Assembly: GCA_029964075.1 (NCBI GenBank)
Contig: CM057135.1
Location: 3,023,001-3,087,000, forward strand
Direction of reading: 5' to 3'
Length of the DNA: 64,000 nt
Source: Patiria pectinifera
Taxonomy: Eukaryota > Echinodermata > Asteroidea > Valvatida > Asterinidae
In this document: one piece after another, positions 25,159 to 34,885 of the stretch
How the letters are laid out: every line of letters begins with the position of its first letter
Position numbering within the stretch: position 1 is the stretch's first letter
Notes under the pieces: model-generated
Database searches by the model: none
What the model saw: only the letters and a program-made list of their open reading frames with translations
What the model was told of the DNA's origin: nothing
Translations under genes and position numbers: made by a program

Positions 25159-25770
25159 TTAAACAGGTTGTTTTATCCTCTCGAGTTTGGGCCCAGAAGG
25201 TCGCCGTTCAAATTGTTTTCCCTCCATGCCCACCCTGCCAAAAGGTGCTTTGTTCGGACTCCGGTTTTGTATGCTCGAATCTCTCCACCCCATATCTAAG
25301 ACTAAACCAATAGACTCTGGAGCCCGAACAAAGCAGCGGTGCAAATAGGTTACTAATGTACCTAGTTTGGTGTTTGATTCCTTCAGTCGTGGAACAACAG
25401 TCATGAGGTGGTCTTGCACTTGACTCAAAGAAACGCCACACGTTCCATGAGACCTTCTTCGCCGGATGGCTTCAAAACCATTGTCGGTTATGAAAGATCT
25501 TGCAGAGTTCACAATTCCAGGAAATTTGTCTGCAAGTGCTTGACGACCACGCTTCTTGCCTCTCGTCTTGTCAGTTGAGGAAGCACCTTGAGTTGCCAGT
25601 GGCACAGTAGGTGCTTGTTCTACAGTTGGCCTCAATCTAAATTTCTCAAAGTTGATCTTATCAGCTGAACTTCCTAACCAAGCGATTTCAGCATTTTCAG
25701 GGTCGCCACTTACCAGACCCGGATCTAAATTTTCTCTATTTTTAACGAACCAATCTACTAGCGCTGCCAT
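25159..25770 (-). CDS. 203-aa protein of an uncharacterised transposon-associated family
   Basis: Intact frame from ATG at 25770. The N-terminal part (residues 1-45) reads MAALVDWFVKNRENLDPG, then WLGSSADKINFEKFRL. Residues near 70-75 are basic (KTRGKKRGRQAL, AT-hook-like). Next come LADKFPGIVNSARSFI, RRRRSHGTCGVSLSQVQDHL and VVPRLKE. I recognise this order as the start of a repetitive family common in marine invertebrates, in which a DDE-type core normally follows. Here the similarity stops soon after VVPRLKE and the rest (TYLHRCFVRAPESIGL) looks foreign, so this is probably a truncated or rearranged copy. No function is demonstrated. Confidence 0.55.
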   Translation of the reverse strand: MAALVDWFVKNRENLDPGLVSGDPENAEIAWLGSSADKINFEKFRLRPTVEQAPTVPLATQGASSTDKTRGKKRGRQALADKFPGIVNSARSFITDNGFEAIRRRRSHGTCGVSLSQVQDHLMTVVPRLKESNTKLGTLVTYLHRCFVRAPESIGLVLDMGWRDSSIQNRSPNKAPFGRVGMEGKQFERRPSGPKLERIKQPV

Positions 25771-26285
25771 TGCAACAAGACGCTATCATGGAAGTGAAAA
25801 CAAGTTATAGTTTTCTTTACTAAAGTAGCGTGTAAACCTTTGAATTGAGCATAAGATGGGCTTGCATGCTGGTCAACAATGGCCAACTCCATGGTTATTG
25901 CAGGTGCACTCATTAGCATTTTAGTTGATGCCAGGTTCCTACATCATGTCCTAGCATTCTGGAATACAAGCAACGCCAAAACCACATCAATGCGGCATGC
26001 GTGTTCAGCAAAAGCACAAACGTTTGACTTGACAGCCCAGCGCCCCCGCTCATGATCCAATGGTTGGCAATGGAACCGTGACAATAGACCATTGTCCGCA
26101 AGCTGCCATGGCTGCCTCAGAAGCAAGACCACACGACCCGCGTACTTGTCCTATATGTACATGTAGATTTACTTTCCAACTCCATGGTCAAAAATACAGT
26201 AATTCAGAAAACATCAACAAGACAAGTAAGACAACATCATTGCACCAGTGCACTAGTCATGCCACTTGCCAGTCATTTTTAAAAT
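25771..26285. other. non-coding DNA
   Basis: Small frames overlap on both strands, with no domain. The segment is the left flank of the MITE that begins at 26286. Confidence 0.45.
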
Positions 26286-26798
26286 CAGGGTGACCGTAAG
26301 GTTAGAGCCAAATTCTGCTAAATGCGCATCAAAAATCTGTCAGATTTATAAAAAAAATCTGCCAAATTTCCAAGAATTACTCGAAATACACTATAAACAC
26401 TTAAAATCCAGGAAGATTGGTAGTATTGCCTTAATAAAGATTCAAATTACATAATAAACAATCTAGTCACATAAAGATGTGAAATTATTGGTAAATTTCA
26501 GGCAAATTAAATGCGGATCCGGCCACAACGAAGTCCGTTTCCCAGTGAACCTCAGTACCTAGACCAGCCAACCTGTCCCATGCAAGGGTTTGTTTGAAAG
26601 GATTGAAGCTTTTTTGAACAAATGCACATGTACACTTTTTTGTTTAAATTTGCTGTTTTTCTGTCAAATAACCGTTTTTTCAGAATTCTGCCAGAAATCT
26701 GCCCAAAAAACCCATTCTGTCAAATTTTCTGTCAAACTCGTTTTTTAACAAAAATTCTTTCAAAAGTTAGCCGAAATTCGGCTAAAACGGTCACCCTG
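26286..26798. mobile_element. hAT-like MITE, 513 bp
   Basis: The ends are inverted: CAGGGTGACCGT at 26286 and ACGGTCACCCTG ending at 26798. The flanks are TTTAAAAT on the left and ATTAAAAT on the right, a 7/8 match to an 8-bp duplication. CAGGG ends with an 8-bp duplication fit the hAT superfamily. The interior is AT-rich, repeats atctgccaaa/attctgtcaaa words and encodes no transposase. Confidence 0.75.
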
Positions 26799-27089
26799 AT
26801 TAAAATCCTAGTGTGGCGCCGTAATGCGGAGATTGAGAGTGTGCTTTCTCTGTATACGCAAACGGAACTACGACGTGCCGTTTTGTATAGGCGGCCAAAA
26901 AAATTACATAAACTTTAACCACGATTTGCAACAAGATTGATAATTAAAAGACACATTTATTGTTATGTCTTGGGATTGCAGAATGTTATTTTAATTTGTA
27001 TGCCCTAAATGGTTATAGTGTTTGTAATTTTCCATGGCACTTTACTCGCCAATGAGATTATTTTTTGGGATTGAGGAACAATTGGCCTG

Positions 27090-27712
27090 TGTCACGGTCT
27101 CACTTCCCCGGCGTGCTGGATTCTCCGGGTGAATGCAGCGGATAATTGAGCACGTTACATGAGCACGATACATGCTCATGTGTCCGCTGTGCTTACTTTT
27201 CCTCGGGCGGTGCTATGGAGTCTACCAAGTCCACCCAAGAATGTGTTATGTAACACTTCCTGTGGGTCAAGCTTAGAGAGGACTGGAGTATTTTGCCTGG
27301 GTCATTCCATGGTCTTGCACAGCGTGGGTGTGTACGTGTGTGTATGGAAGAATAAATAAGAACGAACTCCTTGGTCTGTGCATGGCTCCTTGGTCTGTGA
27401 AAGGTCTGTGTTCCTTGCTCGTTCGTGGTTGTCTTTATTTTTGCAACCATGTGTATCCTTCACATCTTTACATGTACAGTGTATTGGGAGCTCCGCGCGC
27501 CACGAAAATTCTGGATTCGACTGGTGCCTTGTAACGTATACATTTGTACATACAGATATCCAAAGATCTCACGTGCACCTGTACAACCTCAAAGGACTCA
27601 GCACACAATAAAGTTGGCGAAATGTACACTTCTGCGCAACTTGCGCATGCGTATTTAGGCGAAATTTCCCTCTGCGGAGAAGCTAGCACGCCGGAGAAGT
27701 GAGACCGTGACA
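27090..27712. mobile_element. element with 28-bp inverted ends (TIR element or solo LTR)
   Basis: The left end TGTCACGGTCTCACTTC continues to GGCGTGCT at 27117. The right end, from AGCACGCCGG at 27685 to GAGACCGTGACA at 27712, is its inverse with one mismatch in 28. TG...CA ends and an internal aataaataag would fit a solo LTR, but inverted ends this long are unusual for one. I find no clear target duplication. Small overlapping frames inside carry no domain. Confidence 0.6.
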
Positions 27713-29027
27713 ACGGCCGTAGTTTGTTATAATTACAAAACATAACATTCTCCATGATTATAATCACATGGACAACAAAATAATCAAGTGATTTCTGAGG
27801 TGTTTTGCATTGGCATTTGGGGCCTGCAAAGTACTTATACCACAGTTACTGAGTTATCTATGAATAGGGAGACAATTGATAAGTCTTATTCAGTATAGTC
27901 GGCACTCGGCAGGATGTTTTCGAACGATCGTGGTGTCACTGTCAGTATCCAAGAGTGCCGCATTTCAATATGTGCCGCACTGACCGCATTCATGAAAGGT
28001 GATGAAGAAGAAACAAAGCTTTGTTCCAGTTGTTGTACCACCATAGATGCCCAGTTGGCAAGCCCGCGGGAACGGGGGGTGCTGTAGCGACCCCAACTAT
28101 TTGGATTGGGGTGCTGGAATATGCCTCAGCACCCCTACTCCCGGCCAAAAATATGTTCCAGCGGCTAAGCGCGGCGCTTCGAAGGTCTAGCACAAACACT
28201 GTAAAATATCAAGAGGAGTTATTTTCTAAATCTTCAGGCAGTGCAGAATCGATATTTCTCTCAAGGTATCTAAAATCACGACATGTCTATGATATTTCCG
28301 CCGTGATGGAAGCTTTGACCTGAAAGCAATAACCTCGGCCAAGACAATGGTGGCAAAGCTGATTATTGTTACCAGGATTTTTTTTCATTCGATTGTTCAA
28401 TAGGGGAAAATGTTCATTTCTTTCCCCTGAAGGCTTTTCTTTTCGTTTAAAAGATTCTTTGACGTTGCAAACATTCTGTACTCAACATTTACAAATAGCA
28501 AGGTTAATTGAAACCAGTCATGCCTTACTTCAATTCCAGTGTAGTTTCGTTTTAATAAAAAAAAAAAATATTCATACTTTACACTCTGCAAGTTTCCTCA
28601 TAAAAACTCTGTAGACTGATAAATGATTGCCTATAGGCCCAAACTTGCCATCTACCGATCATGAACATAAAGATACGTTTGGTCTTTTAGTCTTTTATAT
28701 TTGCCTTTCCAACAAACAAATAACACTGCAAATATATCGAGAGCCACATCGTTTGATGAGTTAGAACTATGTGAATATTTTCATGAACAGAAATTCGTCC
28801 GCTTCCAGTGGAACCATTTGTTTTTAACTTAAACCAAAAAAAAATCATTTCGGGTGTTATATGTTTCAGTATACTACCGGTATATTTCATCACAGTGCAT
28901 CCACAATCCAACATTTTCCCGGGCTTAAAAGCGGGCCCCTGGCCCTGTGGCCCCACGCCGTCAGGGCTCGGAAAATAAAACAAAACATACACGACGGAAT
29001 TTACTTAATGTAAGCCTTAAGAATTAA
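27713..29027. other. non-coding DNA
   Basis: A GC-rich patch at 28060-28150 holds a weak hairpin (ggggtgctg ... cagcacccc). No gene or RNA is recognised. Confidence 0.4.
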
Positions 29028-29258
29028 ATGGAGCCAAAAATGGAGATAAAAATACGTGGTTGGCTAAATAAGTCCGCTTCTGTGGACGATGAATCATTCA
29101 GGTCTCATGATGATCTCGTTCGCCTTCTTCATGCAGTCAAGAAGGAACTGGTAGAGGCAAAACAAGAAGTAGTACAAACCTAACAAGAAGTGGCCAAGTC
29201 AAGACGGGAGATGAAGATATTGCTGACCTCTGTCACCACCCATGTTAGTAGTGTGTAG
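29028..29258 (+). pseudogene. short coiled-coil-like ORF with an internal stop
   Basis: ATG at 29028 opens a 51-codon frame (MEPKMEIKIRGWLNKSA, then LVRLLHAVKKELVEAKQEV). A TAA at 29181 interrupts it, and the same frame continues for 24 codons (QEVAKSRREMKILL) to TAG at 29256. The charge pattern and heptad-like spacing suggest a coiled coil across the stop. I do not recognise the family. It may be a remnant of a retroelement ORF or belong with the cluster downstream. Confidence 0.35.
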
Positions 29259-29408
29259 GGTCTTGAGCAGACAAGACAAAATAATGTTATGCATAATGCA
29301 CAAAAACAATGGGCTCATTTGCATATAAATGAAACGAATTAGCATACGAATTAGCGCATTGGGGTATGTAAGTTTTACCGGACAAGTGATGGGTCTAAAA
29401 AATTTATT

Positions 29409-29575
29409 GGACAAAGGGGGGACCCATCCCCCTAGATGGAATATCGGACAGAGGAAGACTTGAACTGGAATATTGGACAAAGGGGGAGCCCATCCCCCGA
29501 GATGGAATAGCGGACAGAGAAAGACTTGAACCGGAATATCGGACAAAAGGGAGGATCAAGCCGGATCATCGGACA
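29409..29575. repeat. 66-67-bp tandem repeat
   Basis: GGACAAAGGGGG(A/G)(G/C)CCCATCCCC recurs at 29409 and 29475, then in degenerate form at about 29542 and 29567. Each of the first two units continues GATGGAATA(T/G)CGGACAGAG. The array sits just upstream of the PC4-like ORF. Confidence 0.8.
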
Positions 29576-29674
29576 AAAGAAGTAAGCGTGATAAATAGGC
29601 CGCTCGGTATAAGGGCCAGGTCATACCGCCTCAGTTCTGTAATATTGACTATATCATCAAACCTTGTAAACAAG

Positions 29675-30169
29675 ATGGCTGCACCAAAGAATTTCTACAC
29701 TACGCCTACCCCATCATCATCATCATCATCATCATCATCACTGCCGTCATATGACGCGGCCGGTAGTCGTAACGAAGTACGCGAGTATACCTGCGCACCA
29801 GCGAAGCCCGAATGGTTAGCCAATGCCGACCCCCAGTGACTTGAGCGACTGGAGCAGCGCATGATGACTAGTGCGGAAGATCGAAGTGCACCGTTCCCAA
29901 ATTCTGACCCAAGCAAGCGTCGCCGAGCTGAGACTAACCCATGCGATAGGTTTGAGCTAACCGACGTCCGTCACGCCGTGGTAGAACCTTTCAAGGGCCA
30001 GATCTACATCAACATTCGCGAGTTTGTTCGTGTGAAGGGTAAGGACTTCTGGAGCAGTCCGCGAGGCATAAACCCGAGGGTCGACGAATGGAAGAAACTG
30101 GTAGAAGTAATGCCTGCCATCACCGAGGCTGTGGAAGACATGGAGGTGAAAAATTACACATGTAAATAA
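29675..30169 (+). pseudogene. PC4/Sub1-like protein, one in-frame TGA
   Basis: From ATG at 29675 (MAAPKNFYTTP) the frame runs through a poly-Ser tract encoded by a TCA microsatellite to TGA at 29837-29839, then continues in the same phase to TAA at 30167. The downstream part (residues about 80-150 of the combined frame) has the single-stranded-DNA-binding fold pattern of transcriptional coactivator PC4: DRFELTDVRHAVVEPFKG, IYINIREF, then SPRGINPRVDEWKKLVEVMP. PC4-like proteins occur in some invertebrate Maverick-type elements, and this one lies upstream of a chromodomain integrase on the same strand. AATAAA overlaps the stop. Either the TGA breaks the gene or translation starts at the ATG at 29861. 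Confidence 0.72.
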
Positions 30170-30300
30170 AGTCTTCATTACGAATTGCTTTCTTCGTCAA
30201 AGTTAAAATTGGTTCTATTCCAAAAGTGTCACATTACTTTTTAATATTAATAAACTTTTTGTTTTGTTCTTTTTTTCTTTTTCTTTTGTCCTTTTACAGG

Positions 30301-30795
30301 ATTTCTCTTTCCAAAGGGATCAAGGAAGCCAGAAGGTGAAACGTGACAGCGATGCTCAGAGTGATGAGACTACGCCGGATCCGGGAGATGGCTTTCAATG
30401 GGGGGTATACGGGTTATGCTGTACCATACACCAAGCCCAGCGGGGCACCATGGGATGTGAAGGAACGTGATACCTGTGAAGACCTTTCGTTTAACATCAT
30501 TCAGTCGATATTCGATTCTTGCATTCTTAAGAAAGTAGATGATATTTGTAGGGAACAATGTTATGGATGTAATCTGCCAGTAGAAAAAAAGATTTCACCC
30601 TGAAAAACCACGAGTGTATGATGTTGGACCTGCTGAAAAGGTAGAAACGTTCTTTGATCGTGCTGTAGATAACATTTTAGAAACTGAGTTCGGGAAATGT
30701 AGATCCGAGTGGAATTTAACCGCTAAAGACAACAATCGCATTGTTTCTTTTTACCAAGTATGTCAATATGCACGTCGAAAAGAAAGTCGATGAAC
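30301..30795 (+). pseudogene. small Cys/His-rich protein, frameshifted
   Basis: A strong pyrimidine tract and ACAG at about 30258-30300 look like a splice acceptor. The following reading includes GYTGYAVPYTKPSGAPWDVK and DICREQCYGCNLP. After an A-run near 30585, a neighbouring frame gives DFTLKNHECMMLDLLK, so a C-x2-C ... H-x-C zinc-like motif is split by a one-base frameshift. A third frame then gives VETFFDRAVDNILETEF to TGA. I recognise the Cys/His layout as one found beside chromodomain integrases in these elements but know no function. Confidence 0.5.
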
Positions 30796-30799
30796 CTGA

Positions 30800-31340
30800 A
30801 AATGGTAGAGCCGTCTTGTACAACATTTGTCATGCCCTTGGATGTTAAAACAATATTTCCAACAACTAATGTTTGGTTTAACTGTTATGTTTATATTCAT
30901 TAGGGAATCGCAACAAGAATTCCATTTAAAATAAATTGAAAGTTAAAAAAAAAAAACTTTGTGTAAAAATTTTAAATAAATTAAAAGTAAAAACAAACCA
31001 AACTTTGTGTCCAAAAAAAAAGTGTAAAAAAAAAAAAAAAAGTGTTTAAAAAAAAAACAACAAAATTTTTGTTTGTAATAATTTTAAATATTTGGACTAA
31101 AAAACACTTTGTAATAATTTAAAATAATTGGAATAAAAAAACAATTGTGTTTGTAATACTTTAAAATCAATTGGAATAAAAATAAAAGTAATATTTAAAC
31201 AAAAATAAAAAGATGGCAAACCTTAAAAGTGATTTTTATTGCTAAGACTTTTTTGAAAAATAAATTTAAAGAGGGGAATAAATGTAATAAACTGTCATTT
31301 TTAACTTATGCGTTGATAAGACAGGATCATGGATGATCGC
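30800..31340. other. A-rich spacer in the Maverick-like cluster
   Basis: Long A-rich runs with repeated aattttaaat and ggaataaaa words. No frame. AATAAA occurs several times, so it may be 3' untranslated or intergenic sequence of the element. Confidence 0.5.
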
Positions 31341-31349
31341 GAAAGTTAA

Positions 31350-33384
31350 TTGAAGACTTTATATTATGACATTGGGCGTGAAAGCGGTTTGAGTAGTATT
31401 GAGAAATTGTATCGCGCTGTCAGGAACTATGGAAAGTACAAGATTACGCGCGAACAAATTAAAGCCTTTCTCATTGGACAGGATGTATACACGCTGCATA
31501 AGCCGGCTAGAAAGAAATATCCTAGGAATAAAATTATGGCTGTAGCACCTGACGAGATACATCAGTTGGATTTAGTTGATGTTTCTAACTTGTCCAAAGT
31601 ACAACAACGGATACAGATTTTTACCGACGTGGATCGATATGTTTACCAAATACGCCTGGGTACTTCCTTTCAAAACAAATCTGGAAAGGTATTGGTGGAA
31701 GCTTTCAAAAACAATATCAAGTCTAGCTGTAGACCTCCGACTATGGTTCACACTGATAAAGGCAGCGAATTTACGAATAGTCTGTTTCAAGATTTGCTGA
31801 AAACATAAGGCATCCATTTCTATACGACAAACAGCGAGATAAAAGTCCCCATTGTGGAGAGATTTAATCGCCCTCTCAAATCTAGAATGTGGCGATATTT
31901 TACGTACAAAAATACTTTGAAATACATCGATGTGTTGCAGCAACTAGTGAAGTCGTATAATCATTCCTATCATCGTTCCATTAAAATAAAACCCGTGGAG
32001 GTGACCAGAGTTGTAATGACTCGAGTCAATGACTCGACTCGAGTCCGACTCGAGTCACATTTTTTGGTGACTCGACTCGACTCGAGTCCCGACAGGTAAA
32101 TGACTCGACTCGACTCGAGTCCCTCATCAGAATGACTCGACTCGACTCGAGGAAGGCTAATAAGACTCGAGTCCCAAAAATAAAAGCAAAACTTACTTGC
32201 GAAAAATATTTGCAATGACTTACGCCGCGCCGTTCGCGTTGCCAGTGTTATGTTCGCGAATTATGTACGTTCATATGTACAGCGGCCGTCTGTTTTCCTC
32301 CCTCCATTATGATACAACAAACATACACCGTGTCGCGGACTCCCACCTTGTGGTTCTATAGCATGTAATGCTAAATCCGGAACCAGACTTAAAACGCATT
32401 TCTCAATCCGTGGTTTCATCATTGGATTCGGGCAATTTCTTATAAAGCTCTTGGTGGAACGCTGGCTAAATTTATGTCCCGATTTCACACCCACAAAAAG
32501 GATACGGATGGGACCACCTTTAAATAATCAGAAACAGTTTTGTATAATGTAATTAGGTTTTGACGTTTTCAGCGATCAGCGAACAACAAAATCTAAACCC
32601 GAAGCCAAAACAGTTATAAGACCGAAGTTTCACATCTTCTTATCTGTGACTCGAGTTAGCAATGGAAACTGTTGGTTGGGTACCTTACAGCATCCTTTTT
32701 GTCTTTGGATTTTCGTAATAGACTGGTGCCTTGTATTCTTTCTCTCTTGTGTTTGTTGCTTTTTATTGTACTTTATTATATAGTGTTCAAATATTTGTGA
32801 CTCGAATTGACTCGAGCTAAATACTTGACTCGACTCGACTCGACTCGACCACACACTGTGACTCGACTCGACTCGACTCGACCTTGTTGACCTAATGACT
32901 CGACTCGACTCGAGTCACTTCTTTAAAATGACTCGACTCGACTCGAGTCACAAAAATCAGTGACTCGTTACAACTCTGGAGGTGACGGGTGAGAATGATT
33001 GCACAGTCTGGAAACATCTGTATTTCACGTCTAAACACAACATTAAATTTCAGTTGAAAGTAGGGGATCAGGTTCGAGTCAGTAAACAGCGGTTAACATT
33101 TGAAAAGTCGTACCTCCCCTCTTGGTACGAGGAAATTTTTACCGTGGCTAACGCAACGGGCGACAAGAAAGACCGGTGTATAAATTAAAGGATTTCGTAG
33201 GCTCAGAGATTTCTGGATTTTTTTACGAGCCTGAGATGCAGAAAATATTTAAATCGCCTGATGCTGTTTACAGGGTTGAAAGAGTACTACGTAAACGACA
33301 TAAAAATAAAAAGACCGAATATTTCGTTAAATGGTTAGGGTTTCCTTTATCGTTCAACAGTTGGATGACGGTTGTTCAGCAATA
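31350..33384 (+). pseudogene. Maverick/Polinton-like integrase with chromodomain, broken and split by a hAT insertion
   Basis: The N-terminal frame from 31350 contains GLSSIEKLYRAVRNYGKYKI and an HQLDLVDV catalytic-Asp region. The reading shifts near 31600 (NNGYRFLPTWIDMFTKYAWV) and back near 31680. The second Asp is in HTDKGSEF (31755). A TAA lies in frame at 31806. The catalytic Glu region is IVERFNRPLKSRMWRYF, with Glu at 31857. A 973-bp element then interrupts the frame (32006-32978). On the far side VGDQVRVSKQRLTF resumes, and after one more frameshift near 33175 comes VYKLKDFVG and a chromodomain at about 33270-33380 (YRVERVLRKR, TEYFVKWLGFP). Integrase plus C-terminal chromodomain is the Maverick/Polinton arrangement. 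The copy is inactive as read. Confidence 0.85.
32006..32978. mobile_element. non-autonomous hAT-type element, 973 bp, perfect 8-bp TSD
   Basis: The ends are inverted: CAGAGTTGTAATGACTC on the left, GACTCGTTACAACTCTG reading into the right end. GAGGTGAC flanks both sides exactly (31998-32005 and 32979-32986). Subterminal DNA on both sides is packed with GACTCGACTCGACTCGAG units in both orientations. The interior (32160-32800) has no transposase. The integrase frame continues on both flanks, so the pre-insertion site can be read directly. Confidence 0.92.
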
Positions 33385-33395
33385 AGGACGCGATC

Positions 33396-33890
33396 ATGGC
33401 ATCAACTTCGACTCAAGTTTACTTGACGCTGCCGAGTAGTTCATCCATGTCATTGTATCCGGACAATACATTGTCTAGTTACACTACACGTCTTGTGAGA
33501 CAGATTAATCTAGCTGGTAATTGGGAGGTTACCCTGACTGAAATCCATTACCCTTTCACTTAGTACAATATCACAGAAAAGAACAATTCTTTTACGTTTA
33601 GCGAGCATGGTCTAGTACAAACCCACGTTCCAGGAGATTATAGATGCAATTAATAGGGAGATGACAGAAGCAGCTAGACATAATATTAATATTAATTTAA
33701 ATAATTACACAGGCAGAGTTAAGGTAGAACTCATACAGGGGGCGCTTATATATTTTGATGATCATCTGTATCGCATGTTGGGATAAAAATACAAAGCGGT
33801 GAATGAAAACATAGAAGGTAATTTACCTGTAGACGTGAATGGAGGATTTTGCGGTATGTTATGGTGTTCTAAAGACGCCAAATCCGCGTC
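33396..33890 (+). pseudogene. virion-type small ORF of the Maverick-like cluster, broken
   Basis: ATG at 33396 begins a frame with VYLTLPSSSSMSLYPDNTLS and NWEVTLTEIHYPF, then TAG at 33561. The reading continues across the stop (YNITEKNNSFTF). After a frameshift near 33635 comes IIDAINREMTEAARHNI and IYFDDHLYRMLG, with a further TAA near 33784. I recognise the LPSSSSM...Y.DNTL start as one found next to chromodomain integrases in invertebrate Maverick/adintovirus-like elements. A role in the particle is an inference from that context only. Confidence 0.5.
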
Positions 33891-33966
33891 GCGTCGTGCT
33901 TTCACGTCGTACCGTCGCGTCGTCCGTCGCGGCGTGCCGTCGCCCGTCGCGTCGTGCCGTCGCCTG
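33891..33966. repeat. GTCGCGTCGTGCC-rich short repeat
   Basis: cgtcgcgtcgtgc, cgtcgtaccgtcgcgtcgtc and similar units recur for about 75 bp and end the recognisable cluster. Possibly the subterminal repeat of another inserted element. No partner end was found. Confidence 0.55.
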
Positions 33967-34885
33967 TAAAACGACTTACTTCCTGTTTATTAATACGAAC
34001 AATATTCTTTTTTGACAACCATTATTGGTGATAATGTTAACCTTGTTGGCCAAGACTAAGCCTCATTAAGATTGTAAAAGTTTTGCATGAAAGCAAACAG
34101 CATGTTTGTATTTGTCCATAACGATTGGATGTCTTTTAACCAAATTTCAAAAGTTGCTGTTTTTGCAGCAACCATGTCCATGGTCACACATACCAATGTT
34201 TTGTTACATTGCATACAACCCCCTGTGGTAACTGACCCATGCCAGCACGTACTAGGGGATCAAAGAGGATCAGAGGGTGTGTGTGGCTAGGTGTAACTTA
34301 CACAGTGTTTTCTATTTAAAACCCTTTATAGGCACAATCAGCAGATTAAATGTTCAAGCTTTCATTGCCAAATTTTGCGTGTCTGTGGAGAATAATTGTT
34401 TTTATCCTGTAGCAATAAAATTATGTTCAGTTTTTTGGGGATGTACAAATTGGTGCAATGTTGATCTGAGAGATCATTTATTATTTTTTTCTATATCTCT
34501 GCGTAAATTACAAATTTATTTTACGGCAGCTCAACAAACATGCAAAGAATTCTTCACTGGTCAAATCTTCGCCGTAACAGTCCAAACGATGCTACTCTCG
34601 GGATGTTTCTAACCTGTTTACAGGCAAGTGTGCTAACATTTATGGTTTTTTTTTATTTTTGAGCTTTTTCAATCCTTGGTATTGTTCAGGCATCTACATG
34701 TACTTTATGTACTTCTTTGTGTGTTTTATTTATTATTATTATTATTTTTGTGATAAGACAGCTAAAAGGACCTCTTACAAACCGGTGTAAGTGTATATTT
34801 CATGTTTGGATATCCTCCAAGCTGTTTTCTTTTTTACTAATTTCATGGGTTTTTTTAATCCAAAGTTATTTTTTCTTGGATGCAG
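33967..34885. other. non-coding DNA upstream of the integrase-like gene
   Basis: Two plus-strand frames (34087-34290 and 34277-34612) have no domain. Earlier exons of the gene that starts at 34886 may lie here, but I cannot recognise one. Confidence 0.4.

Noticed and set aside
31970..32854. Minus-strand frames rich in SRV/ESS repeats
   Set aside because: They are translations of GACTCGACTCG subterminal repeats of the inserted hAT-type element.
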